A DNA stretch of 64,000 bases from BJGV01 sp964196335 (GCA_965238155.1 OZ250175.1:1984001-2048000), one strand, 5' to 3'; positions 33,518-43,124 are shown, numbered from the stretch's first letter. Notes: generated from the letters alone by a model not told the origin. Program-made: numbers and translations.

Positions 33518-34258
33518 CTAATATTCCAGATCCGACAGTCTTGTCCTGATTTTGTGGAGAATGCGCTCGAATAAGCGGATTCTGTTTTGCAGGCGTTTCC
33601 TGGTTTTATCACTTCGCGCCCCGCCCGGTTTCCCCTGAAGATCTTCCAGCCCTGCCTCGATGGTCACTTTCGCCCGCCTGACACTGTCAATTTCTTCATC
33701 AATCTCTGTTTTTTCCTGCTTCGTCATCGGCCCTTTGATGGTTATGCCACCGTCACCGCGCAAATCCACGATGATCTGGTCAGGATGCGGAAACGGCTCG
33801 GGGGCTTCGATTCCTAAACGCGCACGGCGTTCCAGCTCCCGTTCCCAATCGACTTTGTAGCCGATCACCGCATCCAGTAAAGCATATTCCTGTGCGGCTT
33901 GCTCACGCTCAGTCGTGTACAGCAGCCCGGTGAACAAACGTTGTGCCCGGGAGTTTCCTTTGTCCGCACTCACCACTAGCGACCGGATAACCGTCCGTAC
34001 CATCGGCATCGTGACGTTTTTCTCCCCGTCGCGCACCGAAATTGTACGATTGGCTTCTTCCATGATAATATCCTTCAGCCGCCCTCCGTTCAGAGCCGGA
34101 ATCTTGTTTTTTGCACCCTTTGGCCGGCCACCGGGGTTGCCGGACTGACCCGGCTGAAAGCGGCTCCCTTGTGGCGGCTTACCATAGCCGGTCTCAAAGG
34201 CCAGCGACTCCGGCCGATGCATGAATGGTTTGGTGTCCGTATGTCTGAACTTCGTCAT
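33518..34258 (-). CDS. DUF5681 domain protein
   Basis: The 246-residue protein has the DUF5681 signature GYGKPPQGSRFQPGQSGNPG, GRPKGAKNK near residues 25-55. It also has a charged, probably coiled-coil C-terminal half (KQEKTEIDEEIDSVRRAKVT, RKRLQNRIRLFERILHKIRT). Family members sit in phage or plasmid regions, often by terminase or DNA-modification genes. Its start overlaps the stop of the methyltransferase gene by four bases, so both are one operon. No terminase follows here. The role is unknown. Confidence 0.8.
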   Translation of the reverse strand: MTKFRHTDTKPFMHRPESLAFETGYGKPPQGSRFQPGQSGNPGGRPKGAKNKIPALNGGRLKDIIMEEANRTISVRDGEKNVTMPMVRTVIRSLVVSADKGNSRAQRLFTGLLYTTEREQAAQEYALLDAVIGYKVDWERELERRARLGIEAPEPFPHPDQIIVDLRGDGGITIKGPMTKQEKTEIDEEIDSVRRAKVTIEAGLEDLQGKPGGARSDKTRKRLQNRIRLFERILHKIRTRLSDLEY

Positions 34259-35562
34259 CGGGTTGCCTCCCCGTAGTTCAAAGGCACAGCATCCCCGCAG
34301 ACTAAGCGTGTCGCATCATCTTTTGCATATGCTTCCCAGCGCGCGAGAATTCTATCGCAATAGCGTACATCAAGTTCACACAGAAAGCCGCGCCGACCCG
34401 TCTTGTGCGCCGCAATCAGGGTGGAGCCGGAACCGGCAAAGAGATCCAGGACAATCTCATCACGGCCTGATACATCTTTGATTGCATCAGCAATCATCTG
34501 TACCGGCTTGACGGTCGGATGCATCGCCAACTCTTCCATGCGCCCGGTCCGAAACGTATTAACGCCCCGGTATTGCCAGACGTTGGTGCGATAGCGTCCG
34601 TGCTGACCCAGCTCAAAACTGTTGACGTGCGGAGCTGCCCCGTTCTTGAAGGCAAAGATCAGTTCGTGACGCGAGCGGTAGAAAGTGCCCATGCCGCCAT
34701 TGTCCTTGACCCAGACAATCAGGTTCTTGAGCTCCGTGTAGATCGTGTTTCCGGCCGCTGTTATCTCCTTAATGTGACGCCAGTCCATGCAGATAAAGTG
34801 GATGGATCCGTTAAGGCTGTATTCGGTAAGATTACGGAAGGCCTGGGACAGAAAGGCGGTAAATGCCTCTGATGACATCTCACCGCACGCCATCGCAAAC
34901 TCACGATGCCTGATTTTACCCGAACCGCTGACATGCCCGTTGACCGGTACATTATAAGGCGGGTCGGTAAACACCATCCGCGCGTTCTCCCCGTCCATCA
35001 GAAGTGCGACCGTCTCCGTATCGAGCGCATCTCCGCAAATTAAGCGGTGTGCGCCCAACTGCCAGAGATCGCCGGGATGACACCGGTCCGGCACGTCCTC
35101 TGCCCGGGGCAGCACATCCTCTGCCGGATCGCCCGGCTCTTCCGGGGCGAGCCCTTCGATTAACAAATCGATTTCCGGAATCGAAAAACCAGTGACCCCG
35201 ATGTCAAAGTCCGGATCGAGCGCCAGCAGGTCACCCAGCTCTTCTGCCAGCAGATCCTCATCCCAACCGGCGTTCAGTGCCAGCTTGTTGTCCGCCAGAA
35301 CGTAAGCCAGTTTTTGCTCCGGTGTCAGGTATTCCAGCCGCACACAAGGTACGTCTGTCATCCCCGCCAGTCTGGCCGCTGCCACACGACCATGACCCGC
35401 CAGGATTGAACTCTCCTCGTCAATCAACACCGGATTGGTAAAGCCAAAGGTGCGGATACTCTCCGCAATCTGGCGCAACTGTTTTTTGGAATGGGTGCGG
35501 GCGTTCCGGTTCCGGGGCTTCAATGAGGCAACGGGGTGAGATTCGATAACAGTGTCCGGCAT
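34255..35562 (-). CDS. ParB-nuclease-domain / DNA methyltransferase fusion
   Basis: 435 residues. The N-terminal ParB-like domain reads PRNRNARTHSKKQLRQIAES, GFTNPVLIDEESSILAGHGR and CVRLEYLTPEQKLAYVLADN. The C-terminal N4/N6 methyltransferase carries the catalytic DPPY (MVFTDPPYNVPVNG) before the AdoMet motif DLFAGSGSTLIAAHKTGR, which is beta-class order. It modifies adenine or cytosine amino groups at an unknown site. No matching restriction enzyme is adjacent, so it acts as an orphan or phage-type enzyme. It is divergent from the XRE regulator, with a shared control region. Confidence 0.92.
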   Translation of the reverse strand: MPDTVIESHPVASLKPRNRNARTHSKKQLRQIAESIRTFGFTNPVLIDEESSILAGHGRVAAARLAGMTDVPCVRLEYLTPEQKLAYVLADNKLALNAGWDEDLLAEELGDLLALDPDFDIGVTGFSIPEIDLLIEGLAPEEPGDPAEDVLPRAEDVPDRCHPGDLWQLGAHRLICGDALDTETVALLMDGENARMVFTDPPYNVPVNGHVSGSGKIRHREFAMACGEMSSEAFTAFLSQAFRNLTEYSLNGSIHFICMDWRHIKEITAAGNTIYTELKNLIVWVKDNGGMGTFYRSRHELIFAFKNGAAPHVNSFELGQHGRYRTNVWQYRGVNTFRTGRMEELAMHPTVKPVQMIADAIKDVSGRDEIVLDLFAGSGSTLIAAHKTGRRGFLCELDVRYCDRILARWEAYAKDDATRLVCGDAVPLNYGEATR

Positions 35563-35598
35563 TTTGCCTCCATACGTTAAGTTTATAAAAGTATATCT

Positions 35599-35615
35599 AT
35601 TGCAATACTTGCAAT
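35599..35615. promoter_or_regulatory. Operator-like palindrome between methyltransferase and XRE genes
   Basis: ATTGCAA-TAC-TTGCAAT is a perfect 7-3-7 dyad in the AT-rich 105-base divergent region. It is placed where a helix-turn-helix protein would control both directions. Confidence 0.6.
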
Positions 35616-35667
35616 TTATACATCGATCGCTATACTTGTGTCAAGGAGGCGCTACAGATGAAATTCC

Positions 35668-35997
35668 ATGTCTGAGAAATTCGGCGAAAAGCTCAGGAAG
35701 ATCCGGACCGGCAGGAACCGTACGCTGGAAGAGCTGGCTGAGGCAATTGGCAGCTCGAAAGCGTATGTCTGGCAGCTTGAGAACAAGCAGAAGGCCGTGC
35801 CCTCCGCTGCACTTCTCTTAAAAATTGCACATTACCTGGGCGAATCACCGGATTTCTTTTTAGATGACCAGGTGGATGAGCCGTCCGAAGTGCAGCTTGA
35901 AGAGGCTTTTTTCAGAAAGTTCAAAAGGCTCCCGGAGAACGACAAGCGTTATATCGACAGGATCGTTTCCGGTTTTGACAGCGAAAAAAACGACTAA
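35668..35997 (+). CDS. XRE-family helix-turn-helix regulator
   Basis: The 109-residue protein reads FGEKLRKIRTGRNRTLEELA, EAIGSSKAYVWQLENKQKAV and PSAALLLKIAHYLGESPDFF. This is a classic XRE HTH in residues 5-65, followed by a dimer tail (EEAFFRKFKRLPENDKRYID). It is encoded just before, and overlaps, an ImmA-type protease gene. In ICEBs1-like systems the protease degrades the repressor to trigger the element. The start ATG has AAGGAGG ~25 bases upstream and a weaker match nearer. Confidence 0.85.
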   Translation: MSEKFGEKLRKIRTGRNRTLEELAEAIGSSKAYVWQLENKQKAVPSAALLLKIAHYLGESPDFFLDDQVDEPSEVQLEEAFFRKFKRLPENDKRYIDRIVSGFDSEKND

Positions 35998-36772
35998 CCC
36001 GATCAAAGAGGCCATCCGCCTCAGCTCACTCTGGCAGAAATTCGGACCAAACCGCTATCCGCTTGATATTGAGGCTTTGATTGACGGTGCGATTCTGACC
36101 AGCAGCTTTTCAGATACACTGGTGATTGACCGAAACCATTTTGACAGCCTTGAGGGCGCATTGGTGCGCACCCGGGGTACCCGGAGATGGGCCATTCTTC
36201 TCAATGAAAAGATCCGGAACACAAGGCGTCAGCGTTTCACCCTTGCCCATGAACTGGGACATTTTATGTGCCATCGGGAGCTTCGGGATTGTTTCGGGGA
36301 CAGTGAGGAAACACTGAACGATTTTCGTGACGGGATTGAAACCGAAGCGAACATTTTTGCCTCCTGGCTACTCATGCCGGCAAACCTGATCCGTAAAGAG
36401 TTTGCACATAGCACCTGGAATACGGATACGCTGTGTGAGATGGGCAATCGCTTTGACTGCTCGTTGCAGGCGAGTGCTCTGCGCTATGTCCGGTTAAGTA
36501 CAAAACCCATAGCGTTTGTGGTCTCCCGCGACGGGTTCATTCTCTGGGCGTGCAAAAGCGACTCAGCCCCTTTCATGGTACGCTACGCCTTTGGTGATGA
36601 ATTGCCGGAGGGTTCACAGGCGCGGAAAAACCATGGAAATGACGGGGCCTGTTCATCACATCAAGCCGTCGGAACCGTATGGAACGAGCGTTACCCCGCT
36701 GTTGAGAGCTGGTATTCTGACCGGTCCGGAAACGGTTATCAGTACACTTGTATCGAATTTGAAGTGCGATGA
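35975..36772 (+). CDS. ImmA/IrrE-type metallopeptidase
   Basis: The open frame reaches 35864, but its first part is an out-of-frame overlap with the XRE gene. The first plausible start is TTG 35975, which gives ~265 residues and a 23-base overlap. The zinc motif HELGH occurs in RQRFTLAHELGHFMCHRELR, and the third ligand Glu is in ETEANIFASWLLMP. It is an anti-repressor-type protease that would cleave the adjacent XRE regulator. The C-terminal ~120 residues (WNERYPAVESWYSDRSGNGY) are specific to this subgroup. Confidence 0.85.
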   Translation: MTAKKTTNPIKEAIRLSSLWQKFGPNRYPLDIEALIDGAILTSSFSDTLVIDRNHFDSLEGALVRTRGTRRWAILLNEKIRNTRRQRFTLAHELGHFMCHRELRDCFGDSEETLNDFRDGIETEANIFASWLLMPANLIRKEFAHSTWNTDTLCEMGNRFDCSLQASALRYVRLSTKPIAFVVSRDGFILWACKSDSAPFMVRYAFGDELPEGSQARKNHGNDGACSSHQAVGTVWNERYPAVESWYSDRSGNGYQYTCIEFEVR

Positions 36773-36921
36773 GCTGCTTTCCTGTCCCGGACCGCCGGAC
36801 AATGTCACAACGACAACATCCACCAGTCCGAATGTGCAGGTATCGGTCCGGCGGCCGGTTTATGGTATGAACCACAGGTGTTGACTTGACTTTTGCCCGC
36901 AGGGAAGCGGTACTGTCGTCA

Positions 36922-36951
36922 GGTCACGAGGCGGAGAGCCACCTCATGACC
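36922..36951. other. Hairpin upstream of the DUF2924 gene
   Basis: GGTCACGAGG pairs with CCTCATGACC (one G-T) around a 10-base loop, 35 bases before the DUF2924 start. It is present identically in both arms. It may be a terminator for the ImmA gene or a recombinase-related site. Confidence 0.4.
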
Positions 36952-36985
36952 AGGTAAACCTCTGACAAGAAAGGAAACATAAGCT

Positions 36986-37312
36986 ATGCCGGATACGGAA
37001 ATCCACACCGCAAAACATCCCGCGCCCGCCAGCGGCCGACGCCGTGACGCCGTCTCTGAAGATGTCGTACCCGTCGAGCTTCAGGTGCTCACGGAGATGG
37101 ATTATGCGACCCTTCGTTCCGCGTGGCAGCGGCTTTATCGTGTGTACCCGCCGAAGCGGGTGGCACGCGATCTACTCATACTCGGCGTCGCCCGGAAGAT
37201 CCGGGAGCAGTCCCGGGGTGCCAACCACCATGGTGCAGCTTCAGAAGGCCACTGGATGGCTGATACACAGTACGCGTACGGCTTTCACGGGACTCAGGAA
37301 GAAAGGTCATGA
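36986..37312 (+). pseudogene. Chimeric DUF2924 fragment at the end of the left arm
   Basis: Residues 1-71 (MPDTEIHTAKHPAPASGRRR, ...MDYATLRSAWQRLYRVYPPK, RVARDLLILGVARK) are identical to the intact DUF2924 protein at 55237-55773. After 37199 the sequence is unrelated to it and belongs to a DUF3489 gene in another frame. The reading frame continues for 38 meaningless codons. This marks a non-homologous join. DUF2924 proteins accompany large serine recombinases. Confidence 0.85.
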
Positions 37313-37379
37313 CAGTACGCGGGGCAAGAATGCCAAAGACGTGAAGGTCTGCAGGATTGAGGAGTCCGCAATCAAATGA
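37230..37379 (+). pseudogene. DUF3489 protein remnant
   Basis: In this frame ATG 37230 begins MVQLQKATGWLIHSTRTAFT, GLRKKGHDSTRGKNAKDVKV, CRIEESAIK-stop. The ATGWxxHxxRxxxxGLRKKGH...Y/CRIE pattern is the DUF3489 winged-helix-like motif. Its upstream part is lost at the chimeric join. The stop overlaps the following DUF2924 start by four bases, the normal recombinase operon order. Confidence 0.65.
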
Positions 37380-37818
37380 TGCGCGCCGGCAAACAGGACC
37401 GGATCGCTGAGGTGCTCTTAGCGATACCCCGTCTGTCGCGGCAGGCGTTACTTGAACAGTGGAAAAAAGCTCGCGGCAATCCTGCTCCGAAAGGGATCAG
37501 CCGGAGATTGCTGGAATATAGTGCGGCCTATCAGATACAGGTGAAAGCCTTCGGTGGACTAAAACCGGCAACCAGACGAAAACTCCGTGCTGTTTCCAAA
37601 ACCACCGGAAAATCTTCTGTAGCCACAACACCGCCGCGCAAATCGGACGGGCTGGGGGCAGGTGCCCGGTTGCTGCGCGAATGGCATGGTCGAACCCATA
37701 CGGTTGAGGTGACGGATGGGGCTTCCGATATAAGGAGAAGACGTACAAGTCCCTCTCGGAGATTGCCCGGTTCATCACAGGAGCCCGGTGGTCGGGACCG
37801 AGGTTCTTCGGGTTATGA
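37376..37818 (+). pseudogene. DUF2924 protein, frameshifted
   Basis: ATG 37376 reads MMRAGKQDRIAEVLLAIPRL, ...ISRRLLEYSAAYQIQVKAFG, ...GARLLREWHGRTHTVEVTDG. It then shifts near 37715, where the sense continues in another frame as GFRYKEKTYKSLSEIARFIT, GARWSGPRFFGL-stop. It is homologous to, but clearly different from, the DUF2924 at 55237. The stop overlaps the recombinase ATG by four bases. Confidence 0.8.
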
Positions 37819-39501
37819 GCAATCGGGTCAGGTGTGCCGTCTACACACGCAAGTCCACAGAAGAAGGATTGGACCAGGAGTTCAACAGCCTGGATGCGCA
37901 ACGTGAAGCCTGTGAAGCGTATGCGCAATCTCAAAAAGGATTGGGTTGGTCTGTCATCAAGAAACACTATGACGATGGTGGCATCTCCGGTGGCACCATG
38001 GAGCGCCCGGCGCTTCGCGAACTGCTCGAAGATATCGGGCAGGGGAGGGTTGATCTGGTAGTGGTCTACAAGGTGGATCGGTTGACGCGGTCGTTGCTGG
38101 ATTTTTCCCGTATGATTGAGACGTTTGATGCGGGAGAGGTATCGTTTGTATCTGTCACCCAGCAGTTCAATACAGCCAACTCCATGGGCAGGCTCACCCT
38201 CAATGTATTGCTTTCTTTTGCACAGTTCGAACGAGAGGTTACGGCGGAGCGCATCCGTGACAAGATTGCGGCTTCCAAGAAAAAGGGCATGTGGATGGGT
38301 GGGCTCACACCGCTTGGCTATGACGCAGTCGACAGGAAACTGGTCGTCAATGAACGTGAAGCCGGGACGGTACGAAAACTCTTCGATTTGTATCTTGAAT
38401 ACGGGAACGTCAGACAGGTCAGGGAAGAGGCGGATCGGTCAGGCCTGAGAACCAAGATCCGCACACCTAACAACGGTAAGCGCCGGGGAGGAGCTTCGTT
38501 TACACGAGGTCATATCTACAAGATTCTTAAGCATGCAATCTACATTGGCGAGATTGTTCACAAAGGAACATCCTATGCCGGTGAGCATGACGCCATCGTC
38601 GAAAAGGCGATGTGGGACAAGGTGCAGGACCAGTTGACAACCAATGCTGTCATCCGGAAATGCGGCGCCAACGCCAAATCACCCAGTCTGCTAACGGGCT
38701 ATTGTTTGATGAGAACGGCGTCCGCCTGAAGCCGTCTCATGCCGGCAAATCCGGTCGTCGCTATCGGTACTACATTACAGATCCGGAGTCCGGGAGCCTG
38801 TCAGAGGATTCAGAAACCCGGAGGTTGCCGGCGAGGGAAATTGAAAAGGTTGTCATAGATGGCGTGATTGGGTTTTTCGGGAACAAAGCTCGATTGCCGG
38901 ATGTTATGGGTGTTGATGACGGACAGGTCGGGAAGGTACTTTCCGGTGCCTCAAAGCTTGTGACCCGGTTAAGAGGTGTTGATACATCAGAACAACGGAA
39001 GATGCTTCTCGTTCTCATGGACCGCACTGTTGTCTATACATCGCATATCCGGGTTTATCTTCACGCTATCCGGGTTCATGAGTACTTTGGGACGAATCCC
39101 GTCGCGCTCCGTTGGAGCGACCCGTAGAAATCAACATTCCCGTTGCGTTCAGGCGGCGTGGTGTTGAGACGCGGATAGTTATCGAAGCCGAGGGTTCCGC
39201 AAGGTGCGATCCCGATCCCGGGTTGATCAGCCTTATCGCTCAAGCCTATAGCTGGTTTGCTGAACTCACAACAGGTGAAACACCATCCGTGAGAGAACTG
39301 GTCAAAAAACATGGCGCTGATCAGGGTGATGTCAGCCGTATCCTGTCTCTGGCTTTCCTGGCACCGGATATTGTTGAATCCCTGCTTGCCGGTTCGCAGC
39401 CCATAGAACTGACCGTGCGCAGAATGAAAAGGCTGAGTGATCTGCCGTTTTCCTGGTCCGATCAGCACCGTTATCTCGGGTTTACCGGGTCGAACGTCTA
39501 A
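37815..39501 (+). pseudogene. Large serine recombinase, two frameshifts (tRNA-Ala side)
   Basis: The N-terminal resolvase domain is intact: CAVYTRKSTEEGLDQEFNSL with the catalytic Ser of YTRKS, DLVVVYKVDRLTRSLLDFSR and SFAQFEREVTAERIRDKIAA. The recombinase and zinc-ribbon region follows. The first frame stops at 38729, but sense shifts near 38699 to LLFDENGVRLKPSHAGKSGR. It shifts again near 39115 into EINIPVAFRRRGVETRIVIE, ending at 39501. The intact relative is at 53499. This copy should be inactive. Its 3' end faces tRNA-Ala ~190 bases away. Confidence 0.88.
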
Positions 39502-39693
39502 AAACGTCTGCCCGTCTCTCAAAAGTTATGGTCAGGAAAATGCACCGCAGAGACGATTGCCACAAATCACTGCAATCATACGCATAACACCGTCTCCGGT
39601 TCACATCCGTAGCGCATTACTGCCCCTCAAACGCCCGGACACCGGCACACTTGGCCGGGTCGACTTATGGTCCGGTGTTTTCCTGAGAAGAAG

Positions 39694-39769
<76 letters not shown>

Positions 39770-40030
39770 TCCGGTCATTCATTTTATATCAAAAATAAGC
39801 AGCTTAAAATTGACATTACCTGAGAGGCTGCGGATAATCTGTCGGATTGATTTATACCTGTTGTTGTTAAAACATACTTTGTTTTGTAATCATTATTACC
39901 AGCCTGATTATTTAAGTATCAGGTACGGGGCGCAGAGTAATCAAGAAAATGGGTGCCCATTATTTATTCCTCATATACTTCTTCTAATCCTATTTGTGAA
40001 AAATAAATCCCGAGCATATAAGGAGTAAGC

Positions 40031-41485
40031 ATGAACAAAGACTCCCTGATCAATGGCGCATTTTCAAAGTTGGCCGATATTTCTGAATCAATTATCTTTT
40101 ACAGCATTGATCTTGGTCTTGCAAATGCGGCAGGTGATCCGATTAAAGTACCTTTGATCCTGCTGTGGCTTGCTGCAGCTTCAGTATTTTTTACATTCTA
40201 TTTTGGATTTATCAATCTCCGCTATTTTAAACATTCAGTTGCGGTAGCTTTTAACCGTTATCCTGAACCGAATGCCGATGGACAAATCAGTTCTTTTCAA
40301 GCTCTCGCAGCATCACTCTCAGGCACGGTAGGGCTTGGCAATATTGCAGGCGTGGCTGTAGCAGTTACAGTAGGAGGTCCAGGTGCAGCCTTGTGGATGG
40401 CGATTATGGGTATGTTTAGTATGTCAACAAAGTTTATTGAAGTGACCCTTGGTGTGAAATATCGTCATTATCCCGATCCGGAGAACAGAAAAAATATTTC
40501 AGGCGGGCCAATGTATTATCTCCGTGATGCGCTGAATAATAGAGGAATACCATATCTGGGAAAAATTCTGGCTACATTATTTGCAGTAGCTTGTATTGGT
40601 GGGGCTATAGGTGGTGGTAACATGTTTCAGGCCAATCAGTCCTTTGCACAGGTTCTCAATGTTACAGGTGGTGAGGCAAGCTGGTTTTACGGTAAGGGCT
40701 GGGTCTTTGGTTTGATGATGGCTGCTATGGTGGCGGTAGTTATTATCGGTGGAATTAAGTCAATTGCTTCTGCAGCGTCGAGAATCGTACCTTTCATGGC
40801 AGGAATATATTTACTGGCTGGGTTTATCGTTATTGCAATAAACTTGCCTGCTTTGCCAGGTGCGCTCACGATTATTGTAACTTCTGCATTCTCATTACAG
40901 GCTGGTGTCGGTGGTTTTGTCGGTGCCTTGCTGGCCGGGATACAGAGAGCGACGTTCTCCAATGAAGCCGGTCTTGGTTCATCAGCAATTGTTCACGCGA
41001 CAGCACAGACAAATATTCCGGTGAAACAGGGCATTGCCGGGATGATGGGGTCTTTTGTCGATACAGTTGTTATTTGTATGATGACGGCACTGATTATCGT
41101 GATTTCCGGCGTGTATAAAACAACAGACGGTATGGCCGGAGTTGAGTTAACCTCAGCAGCGATGGGAAGTGCCGTTTCATGGTTTCCTTATGTGTTAGCT
41201 TTCTGTGTCGTATTGTTTGCTTACTCGACGCTGATTACTTGGTATTATTATGGTGAAAAGTGCCTTGCTTTCCTGTTCGGGGAAAAGCGATCGGTTACGC
41301 TGGCCTTTAAACTTATATTTTGCTCTTTCGTTGTTATCGGAGCAGCAGCGGAGCTTGGGAATGTTATTCGTTTCTCTGACGCTATGATTCTCTCGCTAGG
41401 CATCCCAAATATTATCGGGCTTTATATCTTGGCACCGGAGATTAAACAAGACCTCAGAGAATATTTGCAAACACTTAAAAATTAA
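40031..41485 (+). CDS. AGCS-family sodium:alanine/glycine symporter
   Basis: The 484-residue protein has ~11 hydrophobic spans. QALAASLSGTVGLGNIAGVA (the Na+/substrate motif), GGPGAALWMAIMGMFSMSTK, GGPMYYLRDAL and QRATFSNEAGLGSSAIVHAT are AGCS signatures. The ribosome site is AAGGAGTAAGC before ATG. It imports alanine or a related amino acid with Na+. It is the first core gene after tRNA-Ala and converges on uspA with 25 bases between. Confidence 0.9.
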   Translation: MNKDSLINGAFSKLADISESIIFYSIDLGLANAAGDPIKVPLILLWLAAASVFFTFYFGFINLRYFKHSVAVAFNRYPEPNADGQISSFQALAASLSGTVGLGNIAGVAVAVTVGGPGAALWMAIMGMFSMSTKFIEVTLGVKYRHYPDPENRKNISGGPMYYLRDALNNRGIPYLGKILATLFAVACIGGAIGGGNMFQANQSFAQVLNVTGGEASWFYGKGWVFGLMMAAMVAVVIIGGIKSIASAASRIVPFMAGIYLLAGFIVIAINLPALPGALTIIVTSAFSLQAGVGGFVGALLAGIQRATFSNEAGLGSSAIVHATAQTNIPVKQGIAGMMGSFVDTVVICMMTALIIVISGVYKTTDGMAGVELTSAAMGSAVSWFPYVLAFCVVLFAYSTLITWYYYGEKCLAFLFGEKRSVTLAFKLIFCSFVVIGAAAELGNVIRFSDAMILSLGIPNIIGLYILAPEIKQDLREYLQTLKN

Positions 41486-41510
41486 ACATAGCATTTGTTT
41501 CTGCTTATTC

Positions 41511-42014
41511 CTACTCGTTATCTGCTGATCTTCGTCCTGATTTACGTCGATCTTCTTTACGTCGTTCTACATGTCTTGTAGTAAGAACTGCACAAGGAGC
41601 ATGCCTGACGATATACTCTGCAACACTTCCGATAGTAAATCGTTTCCATCCGCTATATCCATGTGTTCCAAGGACGATAAGGTCTGCTTTGAGTTCTTTT
41701 GCAACACGAACCGTCTCTTCTCCGGCACGGCCTTCAGTAAATACAGTATCTACCTTTATATCAAATTCTTCTTTTAATTTACGGAGAGTTTCTTTTCCTC
41801 GTTGTTTGCTATCTTCTACACCTTCAACTATACCGTCGAATCCTGGTTTTAAGTAGTATTGTGAAGGAACATTCCATACTGCGATATCAAATACATGCAG
41901 GGGTACGAGCTCTGCTTTCAAAGTTTTGGCTAACCACAGGGCATATAAGCTTGCATCTTTAGCAGTTTCTGAAAAATCAGTGGCTAAGATGATCTTTTTA
42001 ATGGGGGCCTGCAT
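41511..42014 (-). CDS. Universal stress protein A family
   Basis: The 167-residue single-domain UspA protein begins MQAPIKKIILATDFSETAKD and contains LKADLIVLGTHGYSGWKRFT, IGSVAEYIVRHAPCAVLTTR. The GxxGxxG-like loop followed by GSVAEYIVRHAPCAV is the ATP-binding form of the family. The C-terminus is very basic (RRKEDRRKSGRRSADNE). AGGAGAGA lies upstream of the ATG. The dead copy at 815 is its closest visible relative. Confidence 0.88.
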   Translation of the reverse strand: MQAPIKKIILATDFSETAKDASLYALWLAKTLKAELVPLHVFDIAVWNVPSQYYLKPGFDGIVEGVEDSKQRGKETLRKLKEEFDIKVDTVFTEGRAGEETVRVAKELKADLIVLGTHGYSGWKRFTIGSVAEYIVRHAPCAVLTTRHVERRKEDRRKSGRRSADNE

Positions 42015-42264
42015 CAGTCTCTCCTTAATTATGAATTTGGTAAATGTGAATTATAAATATGAATTTACACTATGTCTCTACCACGTGTAAATGTATTTGG
42101 TTTTATGATGCTCAGCTGGTCAAGCACAAACTGCCGTGAAAGTACGGTGATATTTGTAAGTTGCTAGTTACAAAATAATATAATTTGCTCTGGTATGATA
42201 ATTATTTAATTCAGTAGTTACCAAATAAATAGGCGATATAGCCTTCTAAATTTTGGAGGAAATT

Positions 42265-42963
42265 ATGGAAACCACTTTAATCACTGGTGCAAATCGTGGG
42301 ATTGGGCTTGAGTTCTCAAGACAACTTGCCGATGATGGTTGGTGTGTTCTGGCTTGTAGTCGTAATCCTGAGAAATCAGATGCACTTAACAAGCTTGCAG
42401 CAGAATATCCCGAGCAAATAACACTGTATGCACTTGATGTGACTGATCATGGACAGATTAAAAGATTGTCACAAACTTTGGCCAATAAATCCATAGACTT
42501 GCTTATTAATAATGCTGGGGTTTATCCTGGTACAAATGGCAGCAACTTTGGTCATACAGACTATGATGCGTGGGCACATGCTTTTTTAGTAAACACTATG
42601 GCGCCGCTAAGGATAGCCGAAGCATTTATAACTCAGATTACTCAAAGTAGCAGAAAAATTATTGTAACTATAACTAGTAAGATGGGTAATGTTGCCGATA
42701 ACAGTCGTGGTGGCAGCTATATATATAGATCAAGTAAATCAGCAGTAAATATGGTCGTAAAGAGTCTTGCTATTGACCTAAGATCGAATGACATCATTTC
42801 GGTTTTATTGCATCCCGGATGGGTGAGAACTGATATGGGTGGTCCAAATGGGTTAATTTCTGTGGAGCAGAGTGTATCTGGTATGTTAAGTGCCATAAGA
42901 GAATTTACACTTGCTGACTCAGGGAAATTTATTGCCTATGACGGGCAGATAGTTCCATGGTAG
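42265..42963 (+). CDS. Short-chain dehydrogenase/reductase
   Basis: The start at 42265 follows GGAGG (42256-42260). The longer frame begins with a TTG that overlaps that site. The 232-residue protein has the Rossmann motif TLITGANRGIGLEF (TGxxxGIG), LINNAG and a catalytic YxxxK-type segment (SYIYRSSKSAVNMV), with Ser in ITSKMG. It is an NAD(P)-dependent SDR related to the C-factor/sniffer type. The substrate is unknown. Confidence 0.85.
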   Translation: METTLITGANRGIGLEFSRQLADDGWCVLACSRNPEKSDALNKLAAEYPEQITLYALDVTDHGQIKRLSQTLANKSIDLLINNAGVYPGTNGSNFGHTDYDAWAHAFLVNTMAPLRIAEAFITQITQSSRKIIVTITSKMGNVADNSRGGSYIYRSSKSAVNMVVKSLAIDLRSNDIISVLLHPGWVRTDMGGPNGLISVEQSVSGMLSAIREFTLADSGKFIAYDGQIVPW

Positions 42964-43124
42964 ATTATCCGTGCATATCTGGAAATTAATGAATTGTAGA
43001 AAAGAGAATCTGTAAAACTTAAGAAGGCTTATACATAATTTTTTTAATAAAAACTAAAGAAATTCTAACATGTCATCGAAACTATCTTGTATACGTTAAA
43101 TACTGAGAGAGATTAGGAGGAGAA

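Larger units (their letters stand above)
28759..37199. repeat. Left arm of a large inverted repeat (at least 8.44 kb)
   Basis: Every position p here corresponds to 92759-p on the other strand in 55560-64000. I compared gene ends, encoded proteins, homopolymers and hairpins and found no difference. The arm ends at 37199, within a DUF2924 gene. Its other end is beyond what the window lets me see, because the right arm runs off the window. Confidence 0.93.

Noticed and set aside
28759..37199. Inverted repeat as a pure assembly artefact
   Set aside because: Cannot be excluded without reads, but the two arms join different recombinase modules and different tRNA genes, which a simple mirror error would not create.
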